Shown here: piece by piece, positions 44,966-55,354 of the stretch
Numbering within the stretch: position 1 is the stretch's first letter
Layout: each line of letters begins with the position of its first letter
Origin: Grifola frondosa
Lineage: Eukaryota > Basidiomycota > Agaricomycetes > Polyporales > Grifolaceae
Direction of reading: 5' to 3'
Length of the DNA: 64,000 nucleotides
NCBI GenBank assembly: GCA_001683735.1
Contig: LUGG01000009.1
Span: 1,364,001-1,428,000, forward strand
Made by a program: the position numbers and the translations under genes
The notes under the pieces: model-generated
What the model saw: the letters and a program-made list of their open reading frames with translations, nothing else
The model's database searches: none
What the model was told of the DNA's origin: nothing

Positions 44966-47953
44966 ATGTCTGAACACACTGCTCCCATTAACGTCCAGGA
45001 CAGATTCAACCAGATGGACGTTTTGGCGGCACAGCTCTGCCTGGACTTTGAGGCCCGCCCTCCTGTCGATGCCCCGGGATATGCGGTGTTCGAGCGTCAT
45101 TGGTTCAAGAGATTGGTAAGTAAATATTTTAATCTCATAATTTTGTTTCAACCATTATTACTTACATTTTATAGAACTGACTTTATAACGATGCGGAGCA
45201 GGTGCGGCAGAAGACCGACAAATTCTGGTCGTTCCCCCGCATCCTGCTCAGCGGAGTGGTCGAATGCTTCCACAAGCAGGTCGAAGATAAACCTCCGAAA
45301 ATGACGTCGCTCAGCAAGACAGATACCCGCATGGTGGTGAGCAAGTGGTTCAAGAACTCGAGGGAGTTTGCACTGCTAGGTAAGTAACATTTGCTCCAGT
45401 CCTTTCACACTACTGACATTGACTTAGGCGTTGAATTTGGGAGCAAACCATCAACTAGTGCACCGGCTGCACCGGCTGTGGTCCAAGGCGGTGGAGCACA
45501 GACTGCTCCACTTGCTGCTCCTGTCAGTGTTCCTGTCCCGCCTGCCATTGTCCCTGCTCCACCTACTGTCTCTGCTCCTGTCCTGGCTTCTACCACTCCC
45601 ATTCCCAGTGTTCCTGCTCCATCCACTGTCCCTCCTCCACATGCTGTCCTTACTCCACAAGTGACTGCTCCACCCGCTCAACCACCTGTCACTCTGGATC
45701 TGGCTACAGTCTCCCCACCAGCATCGCGCCCTCGGCCGCAACCTCGCCCAATCTTCACAGCAAAGCTCGGAAGTGTGGGTGGTGCAATGAAACCTGTACC
45801 GCTCACATCTGTCCCTGTGCCTCGAGCACAGACATCACCACCGGTGCAGAAGTCTGTAGATGTTCCCGGTGCAGGTGTCCCCCTGCACCGGCAACATCTG
45901 CACCAGCTGACACTGCTACGGTGGCAGCTGGAGCAATCACTGCGAAACCAGGTAAAGTCTTTTAAGTTCGATTCAATATTTATAACTTATAATTTATAGT
46001 TTCTCCACCTACACGTCCCGGCGTTGACCCCAATGTCCCCGCCACTCTTGCAGCTGCTGCTGCATTGAGCCGGGACAAGAACCTCAAGCTCGCACGCCAG
46101 ATGGATGTTGACAGAATTGTTGACCAATGTAAGTAGCCTTTATCCATTGATAACGGTGATATTTACTTACTTTCAACAAACCAACAGCGAGCACATCCGG
46201 GAGTGCCAAACGGCCCCGGGACAAGTCTACCCCAGAGCATCCACAGCCGAAGAAGCCCCCCCCAGCTGAGATGGAAGACGTCGAGATGGTGGACGCTGAC
46301 CGAAGCAAAGGCAAGGAGAAGGAGCAAGACGTGGAGATGTCAGATGCACAGGATACGACGGAGGACACGAACATGGCCGACATCGTGGAGGTCGAGACTG
46401 TGCTCACCCCCAAGCAGGGCAAAGGTATATCTCCGGTGCATGCTCATTCGCTTACTAAATCATTGTCTTAGCCAAGCCGAAGAAGGGGAGCAAGAAGGAT
46501 GGCCCGAAATCGCCGGCGCTCATCAAGGATGATGGCGAGTATGTCCCGACCACGGACGTCACGCCGGAGCTGAACATCCCCATTCTCACTGATGCGGAGC
46601 TGGCGGTCAAGTATCCACTGAAGATATCGGTGCGTTCACCTTTCACTAATTTTCTTATCTAACACACTGTCTAGCATGTGCCATGTGAATTCTGCGTCAA
46701 GGAAACCCGGGTCTGTTATTTGGTCGACGGTGCAAAGGCAAAATCTTTGGCATGCGCCTACTGTCGCAGTGTCAAGGACTCATGCAGCATCACTCCTGAT
46801 GCGCGGGGCAAGAAAGGCAGGGAGGAGCAACAGAAAAGCCAGGATGATGCACTCGCGCGTGCGTCTGGCTCAGAAGCTTGACCCCATTGTCCGGAACCCA
46901 GACTGGGAGGTCAAGCTCCGGCGCAAGCTCTATGAAGTTGACACCACCATGTCGATGAAGCGCAGGCAGCGCACCAGTGCAGTGCCCAAGAAGCCTGCAA
47001 AGCCCACGTCCACCGGTAAGCAATATCTTTTTTTTTAAATCTTCCATGTCCTTCATTTCGTAGCTTACGTTCTTGTTCCACCACGCATAGCTTCCAAACC
47101 AGTCACCTCACCCGGCACAGCCAAAGCTGCTCCCTCTACTACTGCTCCGAAGCCTCAGGCACAAACGACTGCACCTGCTCCCCCCCAACAGTCCTCTGCC
47201 ACTGGTCCCTCTCAGAGCTCCGCTGTTCAACCTGCCCCGGAGGTCCTCAAGATCAGACGTGACACGGGGCAAACCAGCACAGATGTTCGCAAGCCTGAGT
47301 TCCTCCTACTTGGTCAGCCAGATGAGGAGTCAGAGAGCGACTCGCCGGAGCTCCCTAGTGACAAGGAGCTCACGTCTGCCCCGGAACCTTCCACCACCCA
47401 GAGTGCCGGCACAATTGTCGTGCCCCCCCGCAACCCCAAGCGATCGTTCAAGAGGGCTGTGAGCCGATTTCTCACTTTTGCTTCCCCAGATGGTGACGTC
47501 GACAAAATCGGTGAACGGTTCCACACCATTCTCGACCTCGCGGAGCAGGCTTGCAACCACCCGGCGGAGATGCAGCTCATCCATCAGCGCCTCGATACCC
47601 TTGCACTGGTCCCGGGACTCATCCAGACCATGTCCACTCAAGTCACGGATATTCAGGGGAATGTCAAGGTCTTGAGTGCGCTACCGGAGCAGGTGGAGCA
47701 GATTGCCAGGGCACAGGCTGTTCAGCATGAGACCAGCATGGTGCAGAAGCAAGTGAATGATGCCAAGTTCACCAAGCTTGAGGCGCGGAACATCTCTGCA
47801 GAAGCACTCCTGGAGTCATTGCGTCTGGAGCTGGTCGCGCTAACAACGGGTGGGGCATCTGGTGCGGGGCAGAGCAGTGGTGGAGCAAATAGTGCTGAGA
47901 ATGCTCCGGGTGGTAAGGATGCACCGGAAGATGCACCAGCTGGTGCAATGTAG
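44966..47953 (+). CDS. Large accessory protein: conserved N-terminus, Pro-rich linker, cysteine cluster, helical C-terminus
   Basis: Starts at 44966 (MSEHTAPINVQDRFNQM). Exon 2 begins near 45203 (VRQKTDKFWSFPRILLSGVV), followed by a long Pro/Ala/Val-rich linker (45430-45930). An acidic/basic region (46190-46430, MEDVEMVDADRSKGKEKE) leads to a cysteine cluster at 46675-46800: CEFCVKETRVC ... CAYCRSVKDSC, two CX2C pairs resembling a compact zinc cluster. The last part, 47420-47953, is helical (AEQACNHPAEMQLIHQRLDT) and ends GGKDAPEDAPAGAM. Seven or so short GT-AG introns are needed. No family name is known to me. DNA or chromatin binding is a reasonable inference from the cysteine cluster, basic patches and context. 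Confidence 0.6.
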
Positions 47954-48258
47954 CCCGGGGCACCAATGGACGCTGCTCTGCTGCTTTCTGTCCCGCTGCT
48001 TGTATCTTTTCTTAGTTGTACTTGTATTCTGTAGTGACTCGCTCCCAAAATGGGAATCTCTTGTTCTTGTTTCAATTGGCTCCTTATATATAAGCCTCAA
48101 GGAAACAATAAATCCCGGAGCACGTTTGTTCCACCTTGTATTCTCTGTCTCTTCACTACATTGTTCTCCATCTCATTGTTCTGCGGAGTTTGAACTGATA
48201 TTGCTTTTAATCCATCGAGTGTCTTCCATTTAACCAACACCATTTTCAGTCGTCACTC

Positions 48259-48979
48259 ATGTCTCAAGCACCACTTACTGATGATGCTGCTGCCCAGAAC
48301 ATCGCCCGGGAGACCTATTTTCGCATCGCCGCCACTGAGATGCAGGTCCGCGAGTGGCGCATTTGGCAAGCCGCAAAAGCCTACCCGGAGCATCCAGATG
48401 AGTTGACCCGCCTACGCTGGGTGCAAGGTCTGGAGCATGAGATGGTAAGCTCCACTTCATTTTTGTTAACAATACTAATCGCCGGAGCAGGTTCACATCA
48501 AGGATATTCTTGGCAAAATGTACATCGCCACCTACAAACCCTACATTCCCCAGATGGTCTCTATCCTCATTCATGCAAGCCTCGCTTGGGTCGACGCCAC
48601 TTACAACATTGACCCAACTGCATTGCCCCGCCCCACCGGTGATCCTCCCTTGCTCCCTAAAGCATTCGAATACATGGGATTACGCTATGCCTGGTGGACC
48701 TGGCTGGAGCATCCTCACCCTAATCCTCCGACTTGGTGGAAAAATCCCCTTCCTAAATATGTGAGTGTCCCGCCTTGCTCCGGATCATGACACTCATCAT
48801 TGTAGCGTGACCCGACACGCGTCATGCGTGCGGATTGTCAGGAGGTCAGTGAGCGTTTAAGCGCTCTTGACGATCATATCCGGGACTACATTGAGATGCA
48901 AGATGAGAAGATCCGGCAGTTGGAGATCACAGTCCGGGACATGGAGGAAGATATGTTGCACCAGGAGGATGAAAACTAA
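48259..48979 (+). CDS. Small accessory protein with C-terminal coiled coil
   Basis: Three exons: 48259-48444 (MSQAPLTDDAAAQNIARETY ... GLEHEM), about 48491-48760 (VHIKDILGKMYIATYKPYIP, then YMGLRYAWWTWLEHPHPNPP) and about 48806-48979. The last encodes a heptad-rich helix (VSERLSALDDHIRDYIEMQD, then EKIRQLEITVRDMEEDM) ending in LHQEDEN-stop. Introns have GT-AG borders, one of which contains a CCGGAGC word. The function is unknown; the coiled coil suggests self-association or binding to another element protein. It is the last gene before the right terminal array and has the same strand as its upstream neighbour. Confidence 0.65.
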
Positions 48980-49379
48980 TTGTAGTCCACTGTACTTTCC
49001 ATTTTGCACTGGCGGTACTTTGCACCGGCTGTGTAATGTAGTTATAATTTGCACCGCTTATGTCAAGATGACATTGCTCCACTCCCTTCTGCTCCAGATA
49101 CCCTTTCTATTCTTAAGATAGGTTCGCTAATAAGATATACAACCAACAATATGTGCCGGTGCATTCATTTCAACAATTATTTATATATATCATCATGCTA
49201 CATAATAGCTATTATTAATCTCACAGTCTGTACACACCGGGACAATATCTAGCATGGAGCATCCCGGTGCTATACCTTCTTGGAGCTGACATGTTCCGCC
49301 ATATAGGAACATCTTCTGGGACTGACACATTTGTGCTGTCCCACTCTCAGAATACACTATCAGGGCACACTACTGAGAA

Positions 49380-49560
49380 AACCACCCTATGTTCATCTAC
49401 CGGCTGGACTGCAATCACAGTCATTGAGTTTGCCCCGGCCAGACTGCAACCACAGTGATGTTACCTGTCCCGGCCGGACTGGAACAACCGCTTCTCATTT
49501 AGCCCCGGCCGGACTGTATTCACGGGGCAAATCATTGCTCCGGCCGGGACCGGCTGGCCT
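49380..49560. repeat. Right subterminal array (CCGGCCGGACTG...CACAG units)
   Basis: Four or five units of the pattern CCCCGGCCGGACTG followed by a short spacer and TCACAG or similar occur about every 35-45 bp. They are the inverted counterpart of the array at 23205-23370, so both ends carry the same motif clusters next to the terminal repeat. Confidence 0.8.
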
Positions 49561-49604
49561 GTGACAACGGGGCAGATTCACTCCCGGCTTGCTGTGAGTG
49601 ACAG
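49537..49604 (-). repeat. Right terminal inverted repeat of the KDZ element
   Basis: Reverse complement of 23171-23232 over 49537-49598, with seven mismatches in 62, plus an outer CTGTGAGTGACAG arm. Beyond 49604 the CCGGAGC word becomes rare. Confidence 0.9.
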
Positions 49605-49669
49605 AGTTGAAGGGCTGAAAGGTGTGCATATTGAAGATGACTGACACAGCATACACCAGCCTTTACAGG

Positions 49670-50300
49670 TTTCCATATCTATTCCGGAGGAGTTTGTGCC
49701 GTATCTTTCCCCCATTATTGAAGCCTCTCCATCAATGCCTGTGGAAGTGGATATGCAGGAGCAATGGAAAGATTGCAATATTGTACGTTTCCCCTTTTAT
49801 TTTTTTGATTTATGTTACTGACTACATACAGAATTCGAGTAACATGCAGTATATCTCATTTCTCCCTCTCCCTGCTGGCTTTGACCACTGCGCCATGTCT
49901 TCCTGGTCAATGCTAATATGGGAGATTGAGGAATGGCTGTTGGACATTGTTGTTGACCGCTCATTGGCGGAATGGACGTGAGGTTCCGAGGTTTTTTGGA
50001 TGGCATACATCTCCACTTTCCCGGCCTTTTCAGCTGGTTCATGGTCCCACTGGAATGCAAAAATTGCTCTGCAGGGCCAATTTATCGAGAAGTGGTTAGT
50101 AGGAGATCATCGGGATGACCTGGAGCATCAGTCAGAGGGTGCAATGACAGTTGTGACACTTGCAGGCAGATTCGTGTGGACATATGGCCTCAATTCACCC
50201 AACTACTGTCTCTTTACTTCCGGGGCCAGCTTCTTGATGATTGATGTAGCTACTATCCGTATTTTTGATTTATGTGCCAACTGTCAGTACATGATGTATC
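49670..50300 (+). CDS. Hypothetical protein, partial, just outside the transposon
   Basis: Exon-like pieces: about 49672-49792 (SIPEEFVPYLSPIIEASPSM), a GT-AG intron, 49831-49980 (FLPLPAGFDHCAMSSWSMLI, then WEIEEWLLDIVVDRSLAEWT) and 49995-50290 (FSAGSWSHWNAKIALQGQFI, then VTLAGRFVWTYGLNSPNYC). The pieces read as one protein family that I think is repeated in mushroom genomes but cannot name. Its 5' end abuts the right terminal repeat, so it may have been truncated by the insertion or be part of a larger element. Confidence 0.4.
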
Positions 50301-50399
50301 CATTTCTGAGATTTCTGTTAAGTGTGATCAATCATTTGAACCAAAGGTTAATATTATATTGATGCTGATTCCACACATAATCAAGCTTGTATTCACAGG

Positions 50400-51340
50400 T
50401 ATACAGAACCACGGTACAGTATATAATGGCATTGAAATAATGAGAAAATAAGGCATCACGCCAGGAATATATTGACCTTAGGTAGCCATATCCTCACAAT
50501 ACTTGACTCAAATGTTGTAAACAGTTGCAGTAGCCATTACAGATGCCCTTGTGCAACACGCTGGGGATATTGGATTTTGGGGTCATTTTTATGCATGTCG
50601 GTGAGGATTGTCATAGCCTAATGACTCCGTACTTGTGGGATGCCATCGCAATATGTAATTCACTCAATATTATGCCGGTAACAGTACTATTCGCTATATA
50701 TCAATTTAACCTAAACCAACTTTGGCCGTGTACTATGGGTTACTATACAATCAGCAGGACCTACATCTCTGTTCACAAAAACGTAATACAAAATTCATGC
50801 AGGCCGAGTCCACTCAGTGCACATATGTGCAGATGGCAAGATGGAGTGCTCTTTCCACACCAGAACTACCAGCAAACGCATATCAAATTCAGCGACATCG
50901 ACGCGGCGTCCTCGCCCGCACATTGCACATTGCAACATATCTTATCCAGTCCACGACGGATTATAAATAAATCAGCATCAGCAGTATCTAGTACACTACG
51001 AATAAGCAAGCGGCTTCGCAAGCCGGGCAGGGTAAAGGTAACGAAGAGCGGCAAATCGCGACTACTGCACGCGTGGCCACAGATGATAGAGTGGGGCTAG
51101 GAAGCACGGGATCGGATTGGGGAAGGCGAAGCGGCATGCCACGGCCACGCATAAGATCATATACAGGAAGGCAAGGAGTGAGTGCGCATGCACTCCAGAT
51201 ATAGCACGGAAACGCTACGTCAAGTGACGTCTAGAAGGGTTCAAGAAGGAGAAGCGGGGTGGTCGGCAAGGGGATGTTGGAAAGACAGAATAACGGCGCA
51301 CACGCACAGCGGGAGCTCCCGCTCGGTCGATTATAAATAG
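50400..51340. other. No convincing gene
   Basis: AT-rich to about 50800, then rising GC towards the gene-dense region. The open frame at 50543-51100 lacks any domain and has unlikely composition. A TATA-like TTATAAATAGTGCG lies at about 51330. Confidence 0.4.
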
Positions 51341-51347
51341 TGCGCCC

Positions 51348-52740
51348 TCAGTGAGGTGCGTTGGTGTTGGAAGGAGGAAGGGGGAACTCGCGGACTTCCC
51401 CGATGTCCGACTCGTCGTCGAGGCCGCTTATCGACGAGATGCCTGAGACGATGGACGGTTGCATTGACACGACGCGGAGACGCTCCTCGACCTCCTCCTG
51501 TGTCAGTTCCAGCGCGGCAATGAGCGAGCGCATCGCACGCGGCGTCGCGAATGCATGCGCGCTGGCGCCGCTCGCAACGGAGGATGGGTCCGGTCGCGAC
51601 GATGTAAACTCTGCCGGGGGGTCGACGAGCTGGTGGGCACGGCGTCCTCGGTGTCGAGGAACGGGTTCTGGCTGGGCATGTATGCGAGTTCGCCCGCGTC
51701 CCTGCTCATGCTCTGGGCGCGGCTGGTTCGGCTGTTGCTGCGGCTACGCGAGTGGCCAACCCGGCTAAGGCGGTTCATATCGTTCGCGTTGAAGAATGGG
51801 TTGCCGCCGCCCGCTCGCCGCTCATCGTGGGCGTCCGTGAACGGGTTCTTTGCTTCTATCTCCTCTGCATGCAGTACCTCCGCAGACTCCCAGCGGTGTA
51901 TTGGGGACGACGTCGCGGGCGGCGTCATCTTCGCCATGACCATCGTGGGTGACATTGTACCTGATTCGACGCGCACCGAGCGCATAGACAGGAACGAATC
52001 ATCGTTCACCGTCGTCCCGCCCCATGACACGCCACTGTCCTCCCTTGCAGCGACTACGAAAGGGTGTGCACGGGGCTGCTCCGAGGCGAGCTCCGCGGCA
52101 AGGCCCGGGTGGTAGGTAGTGAAATTGAGCGGGGGAAGCTCGCCGACGTGGTCGCCTTCGCTCGTGTGCGTCTTCGCAGTGCGGACGCTGGGCGACTTTT
52201 TGAACATGGAGAAGTTCTTCTCGTCGGACTCCTGCTGGTTCGGAGAGGGCGGGGCCGCACTGCCTTCTCGTTTGCATCGAGGCGATTCCAGGCCAGATCG
52301 CGCGCATGCTCCTGTTCCGCCCTGCGTGCGGCGTTGAGATCGCGCGACTTGGACTGGTTGGTCCGCTTGCAACCCCAGAGGAGGAGACAGATAAGGAGGC
52401 CAAGCCCAGCGAATGCACCGACACATGCGCCAACTACAGTCCCGACGGGGATGCTTGAATCATTCGACGAGGAGGCAGCGGCGACAGAGGTAGCGGCTGG
52501 CGGAGTCGATGAGGTGGAGACAGGCAGCGTAATAGTGGGTGAAGCTGGAAGCGATCGGCGGGGCTGTGATATCAGTATTGAGAGGTGCGGACGAGTTGAG
52601 GACGAGTCCGTCTGTAGGAGCAGGGACTGTACTGGATTCAGAGATTACGCCGCTGAATCCTGAGATACTGGGAATGGCGGGGTCTTGACGAACGACATGT
52701 CGGATTCGCATTCGCATGTCGAAGGACGGGATGGGGGTGA
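51348..52740 (-). CDS. Single-pass membrane protein with Ser/Thr-rich ectodomain and cytoplasmic tail
   Basis: Reading down from about 52740: a Ser/Thr/Pro-rich stretch (SESSTVPAPTDGLVLNSSAP, then VSTSSTPPAATSVAAASSSN) and a transmembrane helix (VGACVGAFAGLGLLICLLLW) followed by a basic stop-transfer (GCKRTNQSKSRD). A long polar tail has SFLSMRSVRVESGTMSPTMV and NPF-type motifs (AKNPFTDAHDE, GGNPFFNAN, SQNPFLDTED). The C-terminus is LIAALELTQEEVEERLRVV ... NTNAPH-stop at 51348. The layout is that of fungal surface-sensor or mucin-like membrane proteins; the three NPF motifs could bind EH-domain endocytic proteins (inference). Three single-base frame shifts (near 52570, 52270 and 51615, the last in a run of six G) interrupt it. 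The 5' exon upstream of 52741 is uncertain. Confidence 0.55.
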
Positions 52741-53596
52741 GGTTAAGGAGCGTCGGAGTACACCTGCAAAAAGCAGGGCAGGATTACAGGAGAGTTTGAT
52801 AGAGACAGCGATGGAAGATGGGGCCTGTCGGGGCGCTGCAGATGAGGACTATGAAAAGCCTGCAAAGAGGACGAATACTCACCTGCCAGCCCTGGAGAAT
52901 ACAAAGACAGACCACGGAGCCTGTGGACAGCTGTAGGTAGCAGCCTCGTCTTGAGCAACGGTGAAGAGAGAATGGAAGGGCCGCTTAAGGCGCTCTGGCG
53001 TATGAAGACACACAAGATGAAACGAAGCAGTGGAAACCGCCGAGCCCGGCACTGTCCGGCATCACCCATGCTCACTACCATGACACACGGCCCGCTCATC
53101 CGCCGCAGTCCTCCTCGACGAAACTCGAGACTCCCTACCGCTCGCCCGCTCGTCGGTGCACGCTCACCTGCTCGGAACAGTGAACGTCTTCACGTAACTC
53201 ATGTTGAAGAATGGAAGATTTCGGTGATGGCTCAACGCGAGAGCGCTGTTTATAGCACATGCGCATCCGACGGAGCAGAATGTACAAGACTGCGTGTATC
53301 CTAGGCCTGTGGGGGTTCTATATAGAGAGGGTGATTCCGACAGCTCTACTCAAGGATGTCTTTTATTCACTGAACCAACTCCGCGCGCTGAGCGCTGATT
53401 CCTCTAACTTGACAGGTGGGCTAAAATGATGGTAGTGGTATGTGGAAAACGTCGACCGCAGAAGGACGTTTGACATGTATGACATGGACAGACACAAAGA
53501 AAGACAAGTTTCCCAGAAATTAGCGCGTCTAAAAGGGCAACCATGCTGGAACGTGACGGGGTGCGATGAGTAACTTTTTTGAGGCCTGAGGCCTAA
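52741..53596. other. Probable 5' part and promoter of the membrane-protein gene; no separate gene
   Basis: A 5' exon with a hydrophobic leader may lie at 53099-52870 (minus), joined by a GT-AG intron ending at 52770, but its frame is not certain. 53300-53596 is intergenic. Confidence 0.35.
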
Positions 53597-55053
53597 TTAA
53601 TGTCCATGTGGGTTTAGCTGCTTTTCATCCTGGAGGATTGCATGCAGCTCTGGCTTAATGCTCGCAAGCATATCTTCTGTTGTTTTCACTGGATTCCACC
53701 CTATCGCGCGCGAGTGTTCTGCACGGCAGCGCGAGTTCGCTCCAGTGGAGGATCCAGGCTGTCGATGAAAATCAGAGTGGATCCAAGTCACTGCACACAT
53801 CGCGCTCACTCCGCCAAAGTACTTGTCGAGCTCTTCCGGCGTGAAGCTCGTAGGTTCTGCCAATTTCGCCTTTCCGGCATCGACGAGTGCAACACCGATG
53901 GCCTTGGAGACGTCGACCAGCGTGTGCTCACCGTTCTCGCCGAAATAATATCCATCTCGTCCATGCCCAATCTGCGCCCCATTTATGACGGCGTCAAATA
54001 TGGTCCGGTACAGGTCGGCCACTGCAAGCAACGGCATAAAAATTTGGCGTTTCGACACCATAATATAAAGCCGAGGACGGCATCTGACCTTCGTCGATGT
54101 GCACATTGGGCCAGATATTCTTGCCCTCCCCAATCATCCCGCCTGCCCGCGATCGAGGCTGGCAGTAATGAGCCTTGGGATCTGCATGGAGTACGAGTTC
54201 ATGATTCCCGAGTCGACCAGTGGGCCTGATGCAATCCCGTAGATCGTCGATGGAGGATGATATATGTCTTGACGAATCCTGCGTTACAGGATCTGTGAGT
54301 CAACGGAATTTGGGAGGGTAATGAGGGCAGTGACCTTGCTTATCGGCATCGACGATGGCGAGATCCACATTACGGTGGGGCTGTGTGGGTGCGAGAGTTT
54401 CCATCTGGTCCGGATCCGAGTCGTAATATATGGTCGATGTTGGGAACATTCCAACAGCATTGTCTCTGAGCACGCCTACACATATTTATGTGTGAACATG
54501 CTGCGCGCACTGAAGCCGATAATCTAAACGTACCCGTGCCGGACTATCGGTCAATTTAGCAAACAGAATAACACAGAAGTATTCTACCACTGTAAAACCT
54601 CCGACGTACGGTCTGGATAAAGATGGGTATTTCACCAGTCCGGTAGTGTCTCTTCTTGAGGCCCTTCAGCAGCGCCCGCGCAGCGGTCAAGTCATCCGCA
54701 TTCGCCTGCACGCAAGTCAGCACTCCGCTACATATATGTGCGCGCGAAATAAACTAACGCATGCAACGACCACTTTAGACTGGCTAGCAAGCTCCTCCAG
54801 CTTGTCCGTGTCGCTCAGCGACCCAACGACGGTTCTCACGCCAAACGGCTCTAGTTTCTTGGCTTTCTCCTCCGAGCGCACGAGGACAGTGATATCGAAG
54901 TGGGACGCGTTCGGGTGTTGGATGAAGCGCGTGAGCACGGAGCCTCCGATGTATCCTGTGTATATCGACGTGAGATCATTGGATTGGCGCGCTGCGATCG
55001 AATGATGAATCACCTGTGCCTCCCAACAGGAATATCGCTGTCTTTGCAGACAT
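53597..55053 (-). CDS. NAD(P)-binding Rossmann protein, NmrA/epimerase-like
   Basis: ATG at 55053 (MSAKTAIFLLGGTG), intron 55013-54957, then YIGGSVLTRFIQHPNASHFD. Together they form the GGTGYIGG nucleotide loop at residues about 11-18. Later exons give ITVLVRSEEKAKKLEPFGVR (beta2/alpha2), ASQSKVVVAC, ANADDLTAARALLKGLKKRH, TIYYDSDPDQMETLAP, a PSTIYGIASGPLVDSGIMN block and MIGEGKNIWPNVHIDE. The last exons read VADLYRTIFDAVINGAQIGH and EELDKYFGGVSAMCAVTWIH, ending in LNPHGH-stop at 53597. This is an atypical or extended short-chain dehydrogenase; the substrate is unknown. All splice sites fit GT-AG. A broken tandem paralogue lies immediately upstream (55355-56811, same strand). Confidence 0.8.
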
Positions 55054-55191
55054 TGTGTTGGTAATGTGAAAGTCGGCATAAAGAGGGTGTGGGAAGAACT
55101 TGAAGAACTGCTAATTGAATACCTTCCAGACCGAGCTGGCCGCTGTCACAGATGTGACCAGACGCGTCAAGTTCAGTGATTCGAGGGATAC

Positions 55192-55251
55192 AAAGTTTTG
55201 TCAGCCAAAAATTGTAGTATTCAATACTACAATTTTGTCTGACAAAACTTT
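55192..55251. repeat. 60-bp near-perfect palindrome
   Basis: Arms AAAGTTTTGTCAG and CTGACAAAACTTT, with the inner AAAATTGTAGTATT/AATACTACAATTTT, meet at the centre almost without a loop; one or two mismatches near the CAGCCA/TGTCTG step. It lies between the 5' end of one Rossmann gene and the 3' end of the other. It may be a tiny foldback element or a cruciform-forming site. Confidence 0.9.
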
Positions 55252-55354
55252 TCTGAGATCACCATCCAATCCAGATGTAATTATTCAATACAATGGAGAA
55301 AGAGCACAAATCATATCGTCATGCCGGGAGGCTTTTGCGCCACAAATAACAAAG

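Larger units (their letters stand above)
23165..49604. mobile_element. Giant KDZ DNA transposon with TET/JBP and accessory genes (about 26.4 kb)
   Basis: Bounded by GC-rich inverted repeats (23171-23232 against 49537-49598, 55 of 62 positions identical by eye; similarity extends outward to CTGTTACTCACAG/CTGTGAGTGACAG). It contains a KDZ transposase (27003-38527, minus), a TET/JBP dioxygenase (38627-39757, minus), and accessory genes at 25479-26340 (minus), about 40547-43340 (plus), 43457-44545 (minus), 44966-47953 (plus) and 48259-48979 (plus). A 7.9-kb Ty3/gypsy element is nested in it; without that it would be about 18.5 kb. The word CCGGAGC and variants recur throughout. Exact ends and the target duplication are unresolved. 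Confidence 0.85.

Noticed and set aside
45405..45741. Minus-strand frames opposite the Pro-rich linker
   Set aside because: They mirror the Pro/Ala/Val-rich coding strand and have no independent support.
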